The notes: generated from the sequence alone by a model not told the origin. A stretch of 64,000 bases of DNA from Hofstenia miamia (GCA_004352715.1 SCFE01000010.1:703501-767500), one strand, 5' to 3'; positions 1 to 13,216 are shown, counted from the stretch's first letter. Translations and numbers: made by a program.

Positions 1-646
1 AACAAAGGCAAACAATTTTCGGCCTTTATGCCTAAAAGAAGAAGCAAGTTTCTAAGTATAAATGCACTTTCATCAGACAATCGCACACTGTCGTCATCAT
101 TAATGGCAAACTCAATATTGCCAAATAATAAAACAGCAGATAAAACATCTAAAAGTTCTTCAAAAGTTTCCTGACTGATGCCTAAGATGCCCATTGCCAC
201 TTTCAGTCTGTCAAACATTGCTAACTCATTCTGACCTTCGATTGTGTAACAATTACTGCAAGACAGGTATTTGTAACGATCAGGTCCACCCAAAACTTTA
301 TGAGCTAATGCCATTTCCGGATTAGATTTGCAGGCGTTGAGGAATTGATAAAAAACATGATAACTTCTTTCATTAAGACTAGGGGAAATTATGCGACTCT
401 GTTCCAAGAGGTAATCCTCGAGAATACATCCAGTAATGAGAGGCATATTGGAGGTGAGATCGAAGCAGACACGAATGAATTTACCAAACCGACTAGAATT
501 ATCATTACGGACAGTACGGGCGTTTCCGAAAGCTTCCATTATAGTATTGGCTTCAAGAATTTGTTGCTCGATCCAGCGAGATTTTTCATTACTACCTGAA
601 ACTTTGCACAGAAACTGCAGCATGTATTTGGTGGTTTCAGTTTTTC
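1..646 (-). CDS. Myosin exon 3 (partial): P-loop Lys, switch I, relay-side motor
   Basis: The exon is open from its acceptor (TTTAG before GAAAAACTGAAACC) to the window edge, about 215 codons. It starts with KTETTKYMLQFL, completing the P-loop, and contains FGNARTVRNDNSSRFGKFI (nucleotide-binding switch I) and LEDYLLEQSRI. It is read in one continuous frame with no stop. Confidence 0.95.
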
Positions 647-3600
647 CTAAATTAAACACAAATCAAAATGCACGTAATTCAATAAACCGCAACACAAACA
701 AGACTTAACCAAATTTCACTCAAACATTATTACGTAAGATTTCGATGAATCATTGCATGAGGATATTAATAGCCATGTTGTACCCAAGAATACCTTACAT
801 ACTATAAAAATGGTCATTTAAAAGTACATTTTCACTTAAATATTTCGAAATGACAAATTATACCTGCACCGCTTTCTCCGCTGATAACAACCGATTGACA
901 AGTACGATCGCTGCAAAAAGCAGAATATATCGCTTCTGCTATGGCAAACAGATGTGGCTCCAACGTTCCAAAGGTCTGGCCATGGTATTTGAGCATTGTC
1001 ATTTCACGAAAGAGTCCGGTGGGCCGGTACGGATTCACAGAGACTAAAATCGAACCGATGTAAGTGTAGATTTTCCCTTTCTTGAAGCGGACTTCCAAAC
1101 TTTTGTTGATAATCTCTTCACTGAGATTACTAAGCACAGTAAGATCATCGACTCCAAGCTGTAGATCAGACGGGTCATAAAGTGATGCTAAATAGAACGT
1201 TAGACAACAAACTCACTACCCAAAATTACATAACGTGTTTTCAAATTCCTAATGGGATATAAAGTACACTAAACTTATTCTAAAACTAAGTTTTCAATAA
1301 ACATCTGAAATTCAAACAATTTAAAAAGTACAATTAACAGATTTATAGATAAAAAATTTTCCTAAAACTTATAAATTTAGTTTCGTAAGTATTTTGAAGC
1401 AGTAATTGTTCTCAATTTTACTTCTGCAATTACTATTCGATTAAACATCGCCGTTTAATTTTTACGTAAAATGGAACCAATTAACCAAGAACTACTGAAT
1501 TGCAGTAAATGGCAAAGAAAGAGTCGTAGTGAAATGACAGTGTTGAGAATTTTGTGAATTAAATTTGGCAGCGAGAAATAAATATTTACTAAAATGATCG
1601 AGCGCGCTTAAGTAAATTGGTCGCCAGATTAAAATTAAGCGTTGAGTCACCACATAGTTAAAGTATACATCCGATTAAAACCACAAATAACCGTCTAGCA
1701 CTTGAAATTTTTAGAGGAGGTGTGGCTGCATGAGTAGAAGTCAGGCTGAAAGGCACTTAGAAAAATCTCAAATAATCTTGATTGTTATAAATAGCCTATA
1801 AAGTCAATAATCCAATTATATAAGAAACCGTGTCATTATTAACGTTATTGCATTTGGCCATGTTGAAATTGAAGCCGCTCATTGAAATTGTGTTTCTAAG
1901 TAGTTTAAAACTAAGTACACAACTAAGTTACAAATAGTGCTTGGACAAAGGTTTTGAAAAAAAATACACCGGACTCATACCACGGCGCCAGCGTTTTAGG
2001 AATGCCCGCCAAAACCGGCTCTAGATATTTTTATGACAGGCAAAACAACTGATTCTTATATTTATTTTTAAAAGTTCGTTTGAAAAAAAAAGTTGCAAGA
2101 TCTTCCAGCCATTTATCAGTCGTTGCGCTCCTCAGATAGCGTTTTATCATACGTAGCCTAGTTCTAGGCTCGGTTTTCATTTTTTTAACGTTTCGATTTC
2201 GGTTTGTGAGTGTAAACCGCGGGTTCGATTTTTTCGGAATACCATCAATCCTTAACTTAAGATAAGGTCAGCAATTTTCGAGGTTGATTTCTTGATCATT
2301 GATGACTGTCAAACTTCAAAAATCGATGAGCAATTTATAAGTTAAACAAATCTACAACTAAACAAGTTGCACACTGACCTTAGAAACACCCTTTATTGCA
2401 TTCTACTAAAATTACATTTTTAAGATAAATTAGATCAGCCATCTTAGAAACTCAATCCAATTGTTAATAAAATTTACAATTGGTTGAGTATTTAGAATTT
2501 AAGGTCTTAAGCATGCGTTGCGGAAATGACATTTTGACGAAGTGATTATAACTATTCTTAAACATTAAAAAAGCCTAACAATAAAAGTTTTAAAGAGGAT
2601 TGTGTTTCTTGCCAAAACAAAGCACGTCATGAAACTAAGCATACAATATAAATCCCTATTTAGCCGATCATCTGAGTTGTTTGAAAATATCACAATAAAT
2701 AACGTAAAATTAAAGAAAACAGCTACATTTTTCAAATAAGGAAATTGGCATTAAAGCCAAAATGTTTTTTGGAAAAGCAGACGTAATCAGATGAATGCTG
2801 CAAATATTGATAATTTATCGGTGTCCCGTTTGTAAATATATAGAGGCACACAAATGTTGTATGCAGAAGAAAAAATGCAAAGATTTTTTTTGGAAGCCGG
2901 AAGAACGCTGAAATGCTATGAAAAAAGAATTGCATATTATAACTGCCATTTCATTTTCACAATTATGTTTGGATATTAATTTCATTTTTGATGACAAATC
3001 GTTTGAATGTGTGCAAAAAAGCGTCGTAATAAGTTACTACATAATTTCTATGTCATTCGAAGTCAACAAAATCCTTCAAATCTAAATGAATGTTGTAAAA
3101 CATCAGCAAAACGACAACCGGGATATATGCAGTGGTATAACTTTTCGAAATGAAGCCTACGTAAAATGAAGTATGAAATTAGATATCTCTAAATTGCATT
3201 TTTCAACAAATACCGAATTTAGTAAGGCTTTTTGCATTGAGTTTAATGCGAGGCTTTTTGCATTGAAATTATCGCAAAAATGCAATTCGATTATTTCTTT
3301 TCTAAAATTATAAAAGCGAATTAGGCGTAATAACTGAATGCTGGATTAAACTATATTAAATACACAACTAATTTAAGTTAGATCCTCAATGAATCGATTT
3401 CCACAAAATTTAATTGATGGAAATAGACGTTTAATGCAATCAATGTTTATATTTCCTACTCCAATTAAATTTCCACTACGTTTTTGTGGGAAAATGACTC
3501 ACGGATTGGCACGGTTATTCCAAACATGGAAACACGCCAATGTTTGGGAAAAGCTCACTATTTCCACATGCGAATTATGACGTTGTCAAAAGTCAACGTT

Positions 3601-6600
3601 CAAATTAGTTCACAAACAGAAATCGTAATCGCCTCAAATTGCGTTCACTCAAATATTTCATTGACAATTTAGAATTAACAATAAGTTTACCAATTTCATA
3701 GCCAGAGACCAGTTGGGTACTATCATGATTCCTAGAAATATCATATCAATCTGATATTTAATAAATAAACCTTGAATGTTTTGAAATTGTATTAAAGTGA
3801 TTGATTCAAATTAAACGAACTTACTTGTTCAAAAATATGATAAATATGATATACATCAATGATATTTATATACCTATCTGTTTTCTAAGCACACACATTT
3901 ACACATATATTAGCCTTATCCTTTTGAGATCACCAAACTTAAAACAATAAAATGTAACATAAAACTGAAACGTTAGCAACAAAAGGAGGCCATGAAGTTC
4001 TGTAATAGTCGAAGTCAACACAAATATTTGACAATTCGAATTTGAGAATGTAAAATACAACAACTATTGAGCATCTAAACAAACAATGTTGATAAAATGA
4101 TCAATAATCAAACAAATGCGTCCTCAAACGTCTACTTGCATTGTAATGAACATAATAAGACAAAAATGCAAACGGCTACGTATATTCAAACATGAAAATT
4201 CGGCGCATTGGTTTACATAAAAGCTATATATCCTAGTCTCAAGGCGCAGTACTATCATATGTTGAAAATCAACTTCAAACAAATGAAATGTGAAATAATT
4301 TCAATATTTCGCATATTACCTAAAACTAGCAAAAATATCAAATGCCAATAAAGCCTAAAACCAATATATATATATATATATATATATNNNNNNNNNNNNN
4401 NNNNNNNNNNNNNNNNNNNNNNNNNNNNNNNNNNNNNNNNNNNNNNNNNNNNNNNNNNNNNNNNNNNNNNNNNNNNNNNNNNNNNNNNNNNNNNNNNNNN
4501 NNNNNNNNNNNNNNNNNNNNNNNNNNNNNNNNNNNNNNNNNNNNNNNNNNNNNNNNNNNNNNNNNNNNNNNNNNNNNNNNNNNNNNNNNNNNNNNNNNNN
4601 NNNNNNATATATATATATATATATATATAATTAAAATTTGTACAGAGAAACTCGAAACAAATTGTCTATTTAGCTTATTCATATAAACAAATTCAAGTTT
4701 ATTATGTCTTAACGAAGAGGAACTTTTGCTTGAATAAATTTACGTCATTCAGATTACATTGAAACGAGCATTGTAAAGCATATCAAATTTAGCGAATGTA
4801 TGAGTAATTACTAATAACCAAATATCTTAAATTCGATTTCCAAGAATCATTCCAGCTATAAACATTTAGGTAATTTCATTTTTCCACTGAAATCAATTCA
4901 ATTGAAAGCGCTAAATTCCTGTTCGAAGAAACTATTAGTCATCAACTAAAAATTCTAAAGAATTAGCATTTTATGTGCTCCAATCACAAATCTATAGATG
5001 TTTGTTCTTGAAGACCCACAAAAGACAATTAGATTCTAAAAAGCCATGAGGCCATTGATGTTTTGGAGTTTTAGTAATAATTAAAGTATATTTGGTACCA
5101 AACAATCTAACATCAGCATAACTGAAATATCAGAAGAAATTGATCGTGATCTAGCCTCTGATTCTCCAAAAAATTTAGGGATTGAATTATGTTCTTGAAA
5201 AATTAATATACAAATAATTAAATTTTTAAAGACAGCCTGGAAAACGCTTAATGTGGAATAAGCCAATTGAAGTAAATTTATTCAATGAAAATCCTTTCAC
5301 AAATGATATCAAAAATTCAAAGGAATTGAATTTCAGAAAAAATTTACAAATCAAGTATATCCAGAAATTTGTACAACACTTGATAATCATCCAGAACAGG
5401 GTTTGGCTGAAATACTTAGAAAGTTTTGAAATCTCGAATGATCGCTTTAATTTGAAAAGTACATACACATCAAATGACTTTCCAGTAAGCATCTAATGAC
5501 CTTCAAAATGGTAGAGTGATGTTAATGTTAATTGAACTTCAAATGATATAAGCATTAGTAAAAGCGGTGAATGTGATCATAAATTCGAGAACTGATTAAA
5601 ATCATTGCTTGAATTTAATTATGAATTGAACGTGGGTTTAAATTTTGAGAGAAAACACGTTCCTTAATTAAGGTGAACATTTATGAAGTTGAGATTGTAA
5701 TGGTTCGTAGTTTGATGTTGAAACCTGAGTGCACACTTTGACAACATACTTTAAAGTTGTCTGTGAAATCAAGCGTACCATTTCACAACAATATATTTCT
5801 GTAAATATTGCCTTTAGCTATTTCTACTGTTTTATAAAAACAAACCGACCGAAATTTTACATAAATTTTTTGATGTTCTACATTGAATCTTTGTAATAGG
5901 ATTAGAGATTAAAGCTAATTAAATGACGCTAATAGGAGATTTGCGGTCTAGACGAATTCCAAAGATAAAAAGTATATGAAATTAAAGCGATTTTAGCTAC
6001 AAAATGTGATGAAATTACAAATCAAGTACATCAATTAAACGTCAACAAAAGAAGCACATTTACAGTTGCATGCACAACCAAAATAATAATATACAAACCA
6101 TGCACAATTGCGTTGTTTACCTGAAAAGTGTCGCTTGCCCGTAGCACTCTCTTAAAATAAAATGCATTGATATGTGTTAAAAAGTAAGAATTTACAAGTA
6201 TTTGATAAATTACACAAAAATAACCCAGAACAACTTAAGCGCATTGTCATGCCTGAAATATTTCCCAAACTATACGGACTTAGAGAAGTGAAATTTGAAT
6301 AATTTTCTTGGTTTACAAATTTAAGGCTACGTATATACGAAAAAGAGTTCTCTATTAGTCAAAATTTACTTGCATATTCTTCAGAATAATAAGTTTAAAT
6401 ACTGATTTGTACTTTATGGAGTAGGAAAAACTACTTAAAAAATCTGCGATGTCTTAAATTACATTAATAATGATATTGTAATTATGAATTTTAAACTTGA
6501 TATTAGTTGTTTATTATTAATTTCCGATAGAGCTACATACAAAAATTGGATGACAAAACTTGGCTTCTTCAGTTATTAGATCTAACTTGCACATTCATGA

Positions 6601-7721
6601 AAAAATGCGACTGACAAATGTGCACATGAAAATCCGCGACACGTGAAAACTAAATTTCAAAAAGTATGAATATCTTTACAATAGGCAGCTAGCGACGACT
6701 ACAAAAAATGTCACTGAGTTTACTCGACCTCCTGCTCTAATTATAACATGGTGGGAGTACATGATTCATTACAATTGAACAGAAGATCTCATTAATGAAG
6801 TAGGTTTTTGCTGAATGAATTAAAAAGGAATGAAAAAATGCCCGAGGGAAATTTTTTTAGTTTTGCATACAAAACATTTGAGTATAATTGTATATAAATA
6901 ATCATTAATTACTAATATTATCATTCTCGAAAAAATGATCTTACATTCATTTCCAATTAAATATACTGAATAATAAACAACAACTGATACGCAACGTCCA
7001 CAAATGTTAGAAGGCATCAAAGAACAAAAAAATAAACAAAATATCTACTTTTAGATTTTTTTTCATTAATTTTCCTCATTCTTCTGAAAATGCAAAAAAT
7101 CAATACAGCTTTTAGCGCTAATCATTGTTAAATGAAATTTAATTCAACCCAGTTTGAGATAACTTAAAAACCGCTATGAAAATTAACCAGTTTACAGAGA
7201 AAAAATATTGGAGAAAACTAATATGTGTACTGTATACTATCACTCAAGGCCTAAACAGAACATCTTGAATCGCCTATGCCTGTTAGTGAATGTCGACAAA
7301 ATTTACTAATATGACATACTATAAACCTGGCATCAAGAAAATTGACAAGTCTGCGATTGTCAGTGCTCAAAGCTAACTTTAACACTATCGATCAATAAAA
7401 TACGTTTATGGGACTTATAAACTAAATCACACAGTTATTTGTTTAATGAAACCACCAACCGCAAAAATTGTCTGAACACGCCTCATTTTATTGGTTTCAG
7501 AAATATGAACAACAGGCATTGAGAAAAATCAATTGCTAAGTAATGAATTTGCAACAATGAATACAATTCTACCTGATAGGTAAAAGTGTGACTCAATCGA
7601 AAGTCGTTTGGCAAGAGGCTTGGGAACTCCCATTTACCACTACATGCAAATAGAAACACGTACACACTAAATTCAGAAAATTTGCAGTGATTGACTTACC
7701 TGTGCGCATGGAACCAGCCAT
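1..7721 (-). CDS. Unconventional myosin heavy chain, N-terminal motor part (partial gene)
   Basis: Actin-based ATPase motor. Three coding exons are seen on the minus strand: 7700-7721, 864-1187 and 1-646, the last running off the window. Together they encode about 330 residues. The motor begins almost at the start codon, with no N-terminal SH3-like extension. Visible motifs are GKIYTYIGSILVSVNPYR (residues about 50-70), the P-loop GESGAGKT (111-118, split by a phase-1 intron inside the last Gly codon) and switch I NDNSSRFGK (163-171). LEDYLLEQSR and ERSYHVFYQF, typical of all myosin motors, follow. The first exon was chosen because its phase (one base, G) completes the split codon at the next acceptor (CA), giving MAGSMRTAS. 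The class cannot be fixed without the tail; it is not a muscle myosin by its N-terminus. No stop or frameshift is seen in the exons. Confidence 0.93.
864..1187 (-). CDS. Myosin exon 2: start of motor domain to P-loop
   Basis: 324 nt between a TTTAG acceptor and a GTATAA donor. It encodes SLYDPSDLQLGVDDLTVLSN, then the conserved IYTYIGSILVSVNPYR and EPHLFAIAEAIYSAF segments, and ends inside GESGAG. Phase 1 at both ends matches its neighbours. Confidence 0.95.
1188..7699 (-). other. Myosin intron 1 (6.5 kb)
   Basis: AT-rich, with no coding exon that I can support. It holds one (TA)n tract broken by an assembly gap near 4.4-4.6 kb. Short open frames here are unremarkable and have no recognisable domain. 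Confidence 0.6.
4363..4629. repeat. (TA)n microsatellite interrupted by a 219-N gap
   Basis: Perfect TA dinucleotides flank Ns at 4388-4606, so the gap is probably unresolved microsatellite. Confidence 0.9.
7700..7721 (-). CDS. Myosin exon 1: 22-nt first coding exon
   Basis: It encodes MAGSMRT plus one base before a consensus GTAAGT donor. The phase joins exactly to exon 2, 6.5 kb away. The tiny size means the call rests on phase, donor quality and a plausible N-terminus rather than on similarity. Confidence 0.7.
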
Positions 7722-8266
7722 TTTCGCGTTTAGCTGGTAGAGGCAGCGTGAGTCAACAGCGCCTATCAACGACGTTTGGTGTCAACAAACTAAAACACAC
7801 ACATTATCTGAAAGAGCGCTCTATTAAATATTATTAAACAAATCTTTGCATTATTAAGTATTGCTAAGTTTAGCTATTTTAAGCATAGCCTCCTTTCTAG
7901 ATGTTACACATTTATGAAAAATTCATCATCCTTTTAAGTCAATTTCAGGTATGCAATAATTATAGAAAACTTTTTGGAATGACTTCAACCAGTGTTGCTG
8001 AAGATAAGATCAACAACACGACTTGGCATGTGGCTAAGATTTTTTATGAACTGTTGAAGGTGAATTTACACTTATAATACATGTGTACAATGCACGTGCT
8101 TGCACTAACTAATTTAAGGTTGACTTTGAAAATATGTAGTCAATTATATGTACTTAGAGACAATCACACCAACTCAAACCAAATTTCTATTTACAAAATC
8201 AAAACGACTAATCAAACATAGTCACAATTACAATTGATGACAGCGTGTAAATGAGTCGTGAGCCTA
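7722..8266. other. Myosin 5' flank, no gene seen
   Basis: It contains the presumed 5' UTR and promoter of the myosin gene, which is slightly richer in GC just upstream of the start codon (about 7722-7790). No further feature is recognised. Confidence 0.4.
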
Positions 8267-8801
8267 CTAAATTGCTGCACACACTTCTCTTTTGAAAACA
8301 TTGGAATTGTGACCAAAAAGAAATTTTTTGAGATTCTCGTAATTGTTAAAATTCACCCTGTTTCTCTGAGCTTCAAGCTCGGAAAAATCCAGGAGTATGG
8401 TGCTTGTTAAAGAGTAATTTTCTTCTTGGCCATAAATTAAATAGTGGAACAAGAGACATGAGGACGAGCGTTGTCTTGAAGTGATTGGTCGCGGTGACTA
8501 AATTTTTCAAGCAAATGCTGAATACACACGAAATATACACAACTATTAATTGCTCCACCCTTTTGTAGTTTCACCTTTTCAATATGGACCTGGGAACATG
8601 CTTCTATCGGGCTGCCTTCGCAGATGTATCTTGAAAGCTTGTTCGGCTTCCATGCTTTAAGACTTTAAAAACGCAGAACACTAGCTCGAGATGGTGCCAT
8701 GACTTTCCATGCATTCTGAAGAAGCAAATGCATTTGAGAGGCGGCCTAACCATTCCTACACATAGTCTCAATGAATAATCGGTATGACTCACGTGTAGCA
8801 T
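8267..8801 (-). pseudogene. Decayed mariner-type transposase fragment
   Basis: Minus-strand translation gives LQDNARPHVSCSTI at about 8440-8481, the second catalytic-Asp motif of mariner transposases. After stops come FMAKKKITL and QAPYS, the usual run-in to the third catalytic residue. PSLKLRETG nearby resembles the downstream FPKLKLRLRG segment. At least two in-frame stops make it non-functional. No terminal repeats were located. The edges are approximate. Confidence 0.65.
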
Positions 8802-9883
8802 TCATTTCCTTTCAGTAGAAAAATGACAACAGACGTAATCGATGACAAGGGTGAGCAAACTTCACTATAATAAATTTCAACTACGCAATAACGAAGCATA
8901 CATACATACATGCCCGCATACCAGCCGAAACGTGCTAATGCACATTCTATTAATTTTTATGGCCTTTACCTCAAAACCTATTGGCCATGTTAAGTAATTG
9001 TTAATCAAGAATTGTAAAAAATCATTATGAACCCAAACTTTAACAATTTCAAATTGTAGAGTCTGTCCACACAAGGCTAATATTTACGGATTTAAATAAT
9101 CCAAAGCTTTTTATCACTTATCAAGCTGCTCTAAATCACCTGTAAAAATCCATTAGAATTTTTTTGGATAGGTCACGGTATTTGGTGTTCAATAAAATAG
9201 AATTTCCATTCCAAGAATTTTCAATTTGCAAATGTTAAAAATATTTTGCAATAAATGCTACTGATTTGCAGTACACTATAACCTAACAGCTAGGATTGGG
9301 CAGGTTATAATCGAAACCAGGCATACCCATAATTTAGAGATGGTGTGCCTTTCAAAGCATAATATAAATAGTATGAACATGCATTATAGCAATGATTTCC
9401 TTACCCGAGCAAATTGAAGGAGAGAAAGAATTTATCATGATTAAAAATTGAAATCACTTACTTGGAAGAAATTTTTCCATTAATGTTGATTTTAACAATT
9501 AGTAGATAAAAATGAAGGTTATATATTTAAAAAATAATGAAAAATTGTAGTAATTTATATAATTTATTTGGTGAAATCGTTTCAAAATGAATGGCAAAAT
9601 TCAGTAATTCGGAATATATGTGTAGAAGCGACAAACCAAAATTTAACAAATGTCAGCAAGACATGGGAAGCCAGTTGATCTACTTTAAAGCATCGAAACC
9701 GCTAATAAAATTCTGGATATATTGAAAACCTGGAAATTTGCGTGATGTGGATCCCGTCGTTTCTATCCTGATTTATTTTAAAAAAATGTATAAATTCATC
9801 TGAAACTTAAAAGTACATCTAAATCATAGCATTATCAGTTTATTTACAAACTTCTCATCGGCTATTCCAATCTTAGTATATTT
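8735..9883. repeat. Repeat unit, copy A (inverted copy at 58894-60001)
   Basis: This 1149-bp stretch recurs in reverse orientation at 58894-60001 with only scattered differences, plus one 41-bp stretch (about 9738-9778) absent from the other copy. It overlaps the end of the mariner remnant, so it may be part of a dispersed element. Both matching ends of copy B coincide with 1000-N gaps, so the true unit may be longer. Confidence 0.85.
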
Positions 9884-11274
9884 TCATAATTTATTTATTT
9901 GTATTATTGTATCTTTAAAAAAACACTCGATATTAAAATTGTGGGCTAAGAAAAACATAAAAAATATTTTTCAAAGCTTGTCAATAATCAATATCGTAAC
10001 CCCCTAAGTCACTGGAGATTGACTGACGTTTGAGGTTAACTTAAACCCATGCAAACTTGCAATCTGCTACAAAACAAAATTTAATTACATATTTTAAACT
10101 TGATTCGTTCTGTTGGACTTTGTATCTCTTATCAACATTGCTAATAAATATAATGAACGTAGTCAAAAACTTCAACAATAAATTGCAAATGAGATTCTTA
10201 GAAATTCATTAACCTGCAGCTTGTTGCGCTGAGGTAGACCGATTTTTTTTGAAGTGCTGGGTGGAAGTTGAGTTAACCTCACCTCATATTAATTCATAAT
10301 TAGAAGTACAACAAAAATCAGAGTAACTGTGATTAGTAATTTTTTCAACCAAATTAATGCTTTCTTTAGTTTCCTTAAGAGTTTAAAAAATATTTTTCAA
10401 AATTCTCCAAGTTGCGGGCTGATGGCGTTTCATCACGACTATGGAACTTGAAACAAATACTACTATGTGTGCGTGTTTTGTCCACCCTTGCTACCATATA
10501 TAATTATTTAATAGAATGCAAACAAAACCGTTTCCACTTGAGAATATGGTATTTTACGTAATATAGTGATGATGAAAGATGATATTTATTTAAGAGAAAA
10601 CTAATCAAAGTCGCCAGGCGGTTTAATCAGTCAAGTTTAAACATTAATATTTACAAGAACTGTCAGTCAATAAATCTAAATATAAGTTCAAACACTTTTC
10701 TAAAATCCTTCAATAATTATTCAATTTCATAATTAAGGTCCATTAATGAATGACATTTTATTAATTCATTCTGAATTTTTATAGGAGTGTTATTTTTACC
10801 ATTTTACCCAACTACAAAAATCATACTACACAAGGCATCCTTCTATAAACTTTGAGTATATGTAGTGTTTGACTTATGTCAAGTATTAGTTTACATTTTA
10901 TTATTGTCAGAATTTTCCTGAACTTAAAATTTATTACATATGAATTCAAAATGTAGATTTATCTTGACTTTTGTGCAAAGTATATTAGCAATATTGTAAA
11001 AACAATTTTTGAAATCAATATGATGGGAATCAAAAGGTTAAAAGACAAATTCTATCTTAAAAATACTAGTCTAGTAAATAAGAACCGAGTTGTTTATAAT
11101 TCCCTAACACGTTTCTCCCAGTTTTAATTGAAATTTACCTGAATAAGGAAGGAATAAGAAAATGAAAACAATTGCAAGTAGCACCTGGACGCATAAAATA
11201 ATAATATTGTCTGCAAATTTGGGAGTAAGGAAACTTGAAGACACATTGAATAATAGATGCAAGTTTACACTAGG
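9884..11274. other. AT-rich intergenic DNA, nothing recognised
   Basis: No open frame with domain similarity, RNA gene or clear repeat was seen on either strand. Confidence 0.4.
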
Positions 11275-11720
11275 CTCTTAAAAGATTCCTTTATACACTA
11301 AAAGCTGCAACAACACAATAAAACTACAAACAACGAGATTATTAAAAATACTATCTTAGCAAAATATATCGATTTGGTATTAACGACAAAATAAACATTC
11401 ATGACACAAAGTACTAGGTAGCCTGAAATTGGCAGCAGTGTTGTTAAAGGCAAACTTATTCAACGTTACACTAAATCCATGTCAACTGTATTTTAAGGAT
11501 CTGCAGATAAAACTGAAAAACGTATACTCAAAGTGAGCTTCTCACATTAGACAATAAGTGATAGCAATCCATCATCGAATGCTAAAAAATGCATAAAAAG
11601 CTATTGAATTAAAAAATGAAACTTTATTTAAATGATTTCTTTAACAAAGCGGCGTTTATAATTTCAAGATCTTGAAAATCTTTTATTGAAATTGATTAAT
11701 TTTTTTATAGAGAACTTTTC
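11275..11720. repeat. Duplicated block, copy 1 (partner 12746-13216)
   Basis: It shares long near-identical runs with 12746-13216, such as AAAGATTCCTTTATACACTA and CTCAAAGTGAGCTTCTCACA, with small indels. Copy 2 abuts the OCIAD stop codon, so this is a displaced duplicate of that gene's 3' flank. Confidence 0.85.
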
Positions 11721-12474
11721 CAGTGATCCAATGTGCTAAAATTCGATTGCTGACTGTCTGAAACGAATTCACGTGTGCATGTTGTCATAATGTAACTGAA
11801 ATGTAGAAAAATAACGCGGGAACAGCAGTAATGTTAAAGTAAATGATAAAATTGCGTTTTGTTATTCTGTATTGTGCGGAATAACAATGTCTGTGATGTA
11901 ATCGAATATATATATGATATGAAATCAAAACAGCTATGTAATTTTAATTATTATAAATAACGTTTCATTGATTAGGTTTGTGAAGGCATTTAAAACTTCA
12001 TGTTTCTGAAATTTAAGTCATTTCTGAAATCAAAAGTACACTGGCTAGAGAATAGAGATATATAATGAGCAACAAAAATGTTACACTCGCTATTGTAAAC
12101 AATATTTTAATAAAAATATTTTTTCTGAATAAAATGAACATATTTTACATACTTTGAGCAAGTTTAAAGGCGATAATATTTTGTAAATGATTGAAAATTT
12201 TTGTAACCTCGATCAATTCAATTTAACAAAATTTTTGTTATTATTTTTATATTTAATAAACTAAATTTATATTTTTTATTGTATCCATAATTGGTTAGAA
12301 GCATTATTTGATCAAATATTTTTTATCTTAAAAAACAAATTTTGTTGAGCTAATAATAAAATTTTTTATCAATGCGAGGAAATTTCAGTAACACTTACAA
12401 AGAATGAATTTTAGTAACATACTATCTTCTAACTAAAATTTATTGGTAATCCCTTATAAATTCACGGAATTACT
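11721..12474. other. AT-rich spacer between duplicated blocks
   Basis: Very AT-rich and no gene seen. It may be the body of an inserted element whose right part is the palindrome cluster that follows. Confidence 0.35.
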
Positions 12475-12745
12475 AAGTCACCAAAATTTTTAGGTGAAAC
12501 ACCTTAAATTTTAGGAATATATCCATCACCTAAATGTTTAGGTGAAAAAAAACATGTATATAGATCATCTAAATGTTCACAAAATCTTTCTAAAAACACA
12601 ATATTCTCATAATTTAAGTGATTGGAGTTGAAATCTATTTAAGGAGGAAACCTAACGGAATTTACCTAAAAGTTAAGGTAAAACACCTTAATTTCTAGGT
12701 GAAGATTTGTTACCTAAATTGTAACACCTAGAAATTTTTTAGAGT
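12475..12745. repeat. Cluster of small palindromes built on CACCTAAA / TTTAGGTG
   Basis: The words TTTAGGTGAA, CACCTTAAATTTTAGG, TCACCTAAATGTTTAGGTGA, ACACCTTAATTTCTAGGTGA and CACCTAGAAATTTTT recur within 270 bp in both orientations. TCACCTAAATGTTTAGGTGA is itself an almost perfect hairpin. The arrangement suggests a fold-back element or MITE with subterminal repeats; clear terminal repeats were not found. Confidence 0.5.
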
Positions 12746-13216
12746 GTAGGCTTTTAAAAGATTCCTTTATACACTAAAAGCTGCAACAGCACAATAAAAC
12801 TACAAACAACGAGTTTATTAAAAATACTATCATAGCAAAATAAATCGATTTGGTATTAACGACAAAATAGAAATTCATGACACAAAGTTCTAGGTAGACT
12901 GAAATTGGCAGCACAGTGATGTTAAAGGCAAACTTATTCAACGTTACACTAAATCCACTGTATTTTAAGGATCTGTGTATAAAACTATGAAAAACGTATA
13001 CTCAAAGTGAGCTTCTCACATTAGACAATAAATGATAGCAATCCATCATCGAATGCTAAAAAATGCATAAGAAGCTATCGAATTAAAAAAATGAAACTTG
13101 TTTTTCAAAGTTTTGAACGTAATTTGTCAAAAACCCATTTTAAATGATTTCCTTAACAAGGTAGCGTTTTTAATTTCCAGATTTTGAAAATCTATTTTAC
13201 TGAAGTTGATTTATTT
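12746..13216. repeat. Duplicated block, copy 2, adjoining OCIAD 3' end
   Basis: Partner of 11275-11720. It carries about 40 bp of extra sequence near 13098-13140 and ends about 35 bp from the OCIAD stop, so it overlaps the presumed 3' UTR. Confidence 0.85.
13210..13215 (-). promoter_or_regulatory. Polyadenylation signal of the OCIAD gene
   Basis: AATAAA on the minus strand, 35 nt past the TAA stop. Confidence 0.55.

Noticed and set aside
4338-4686. Long open frames running through N blocks and (TA)n
   Set aside because: They are open only because Ns translate as unknown residues and TATATA gives Ile-Tyr; the same applies near 41, 42.5, 45, 58, 60 and 63 kb.
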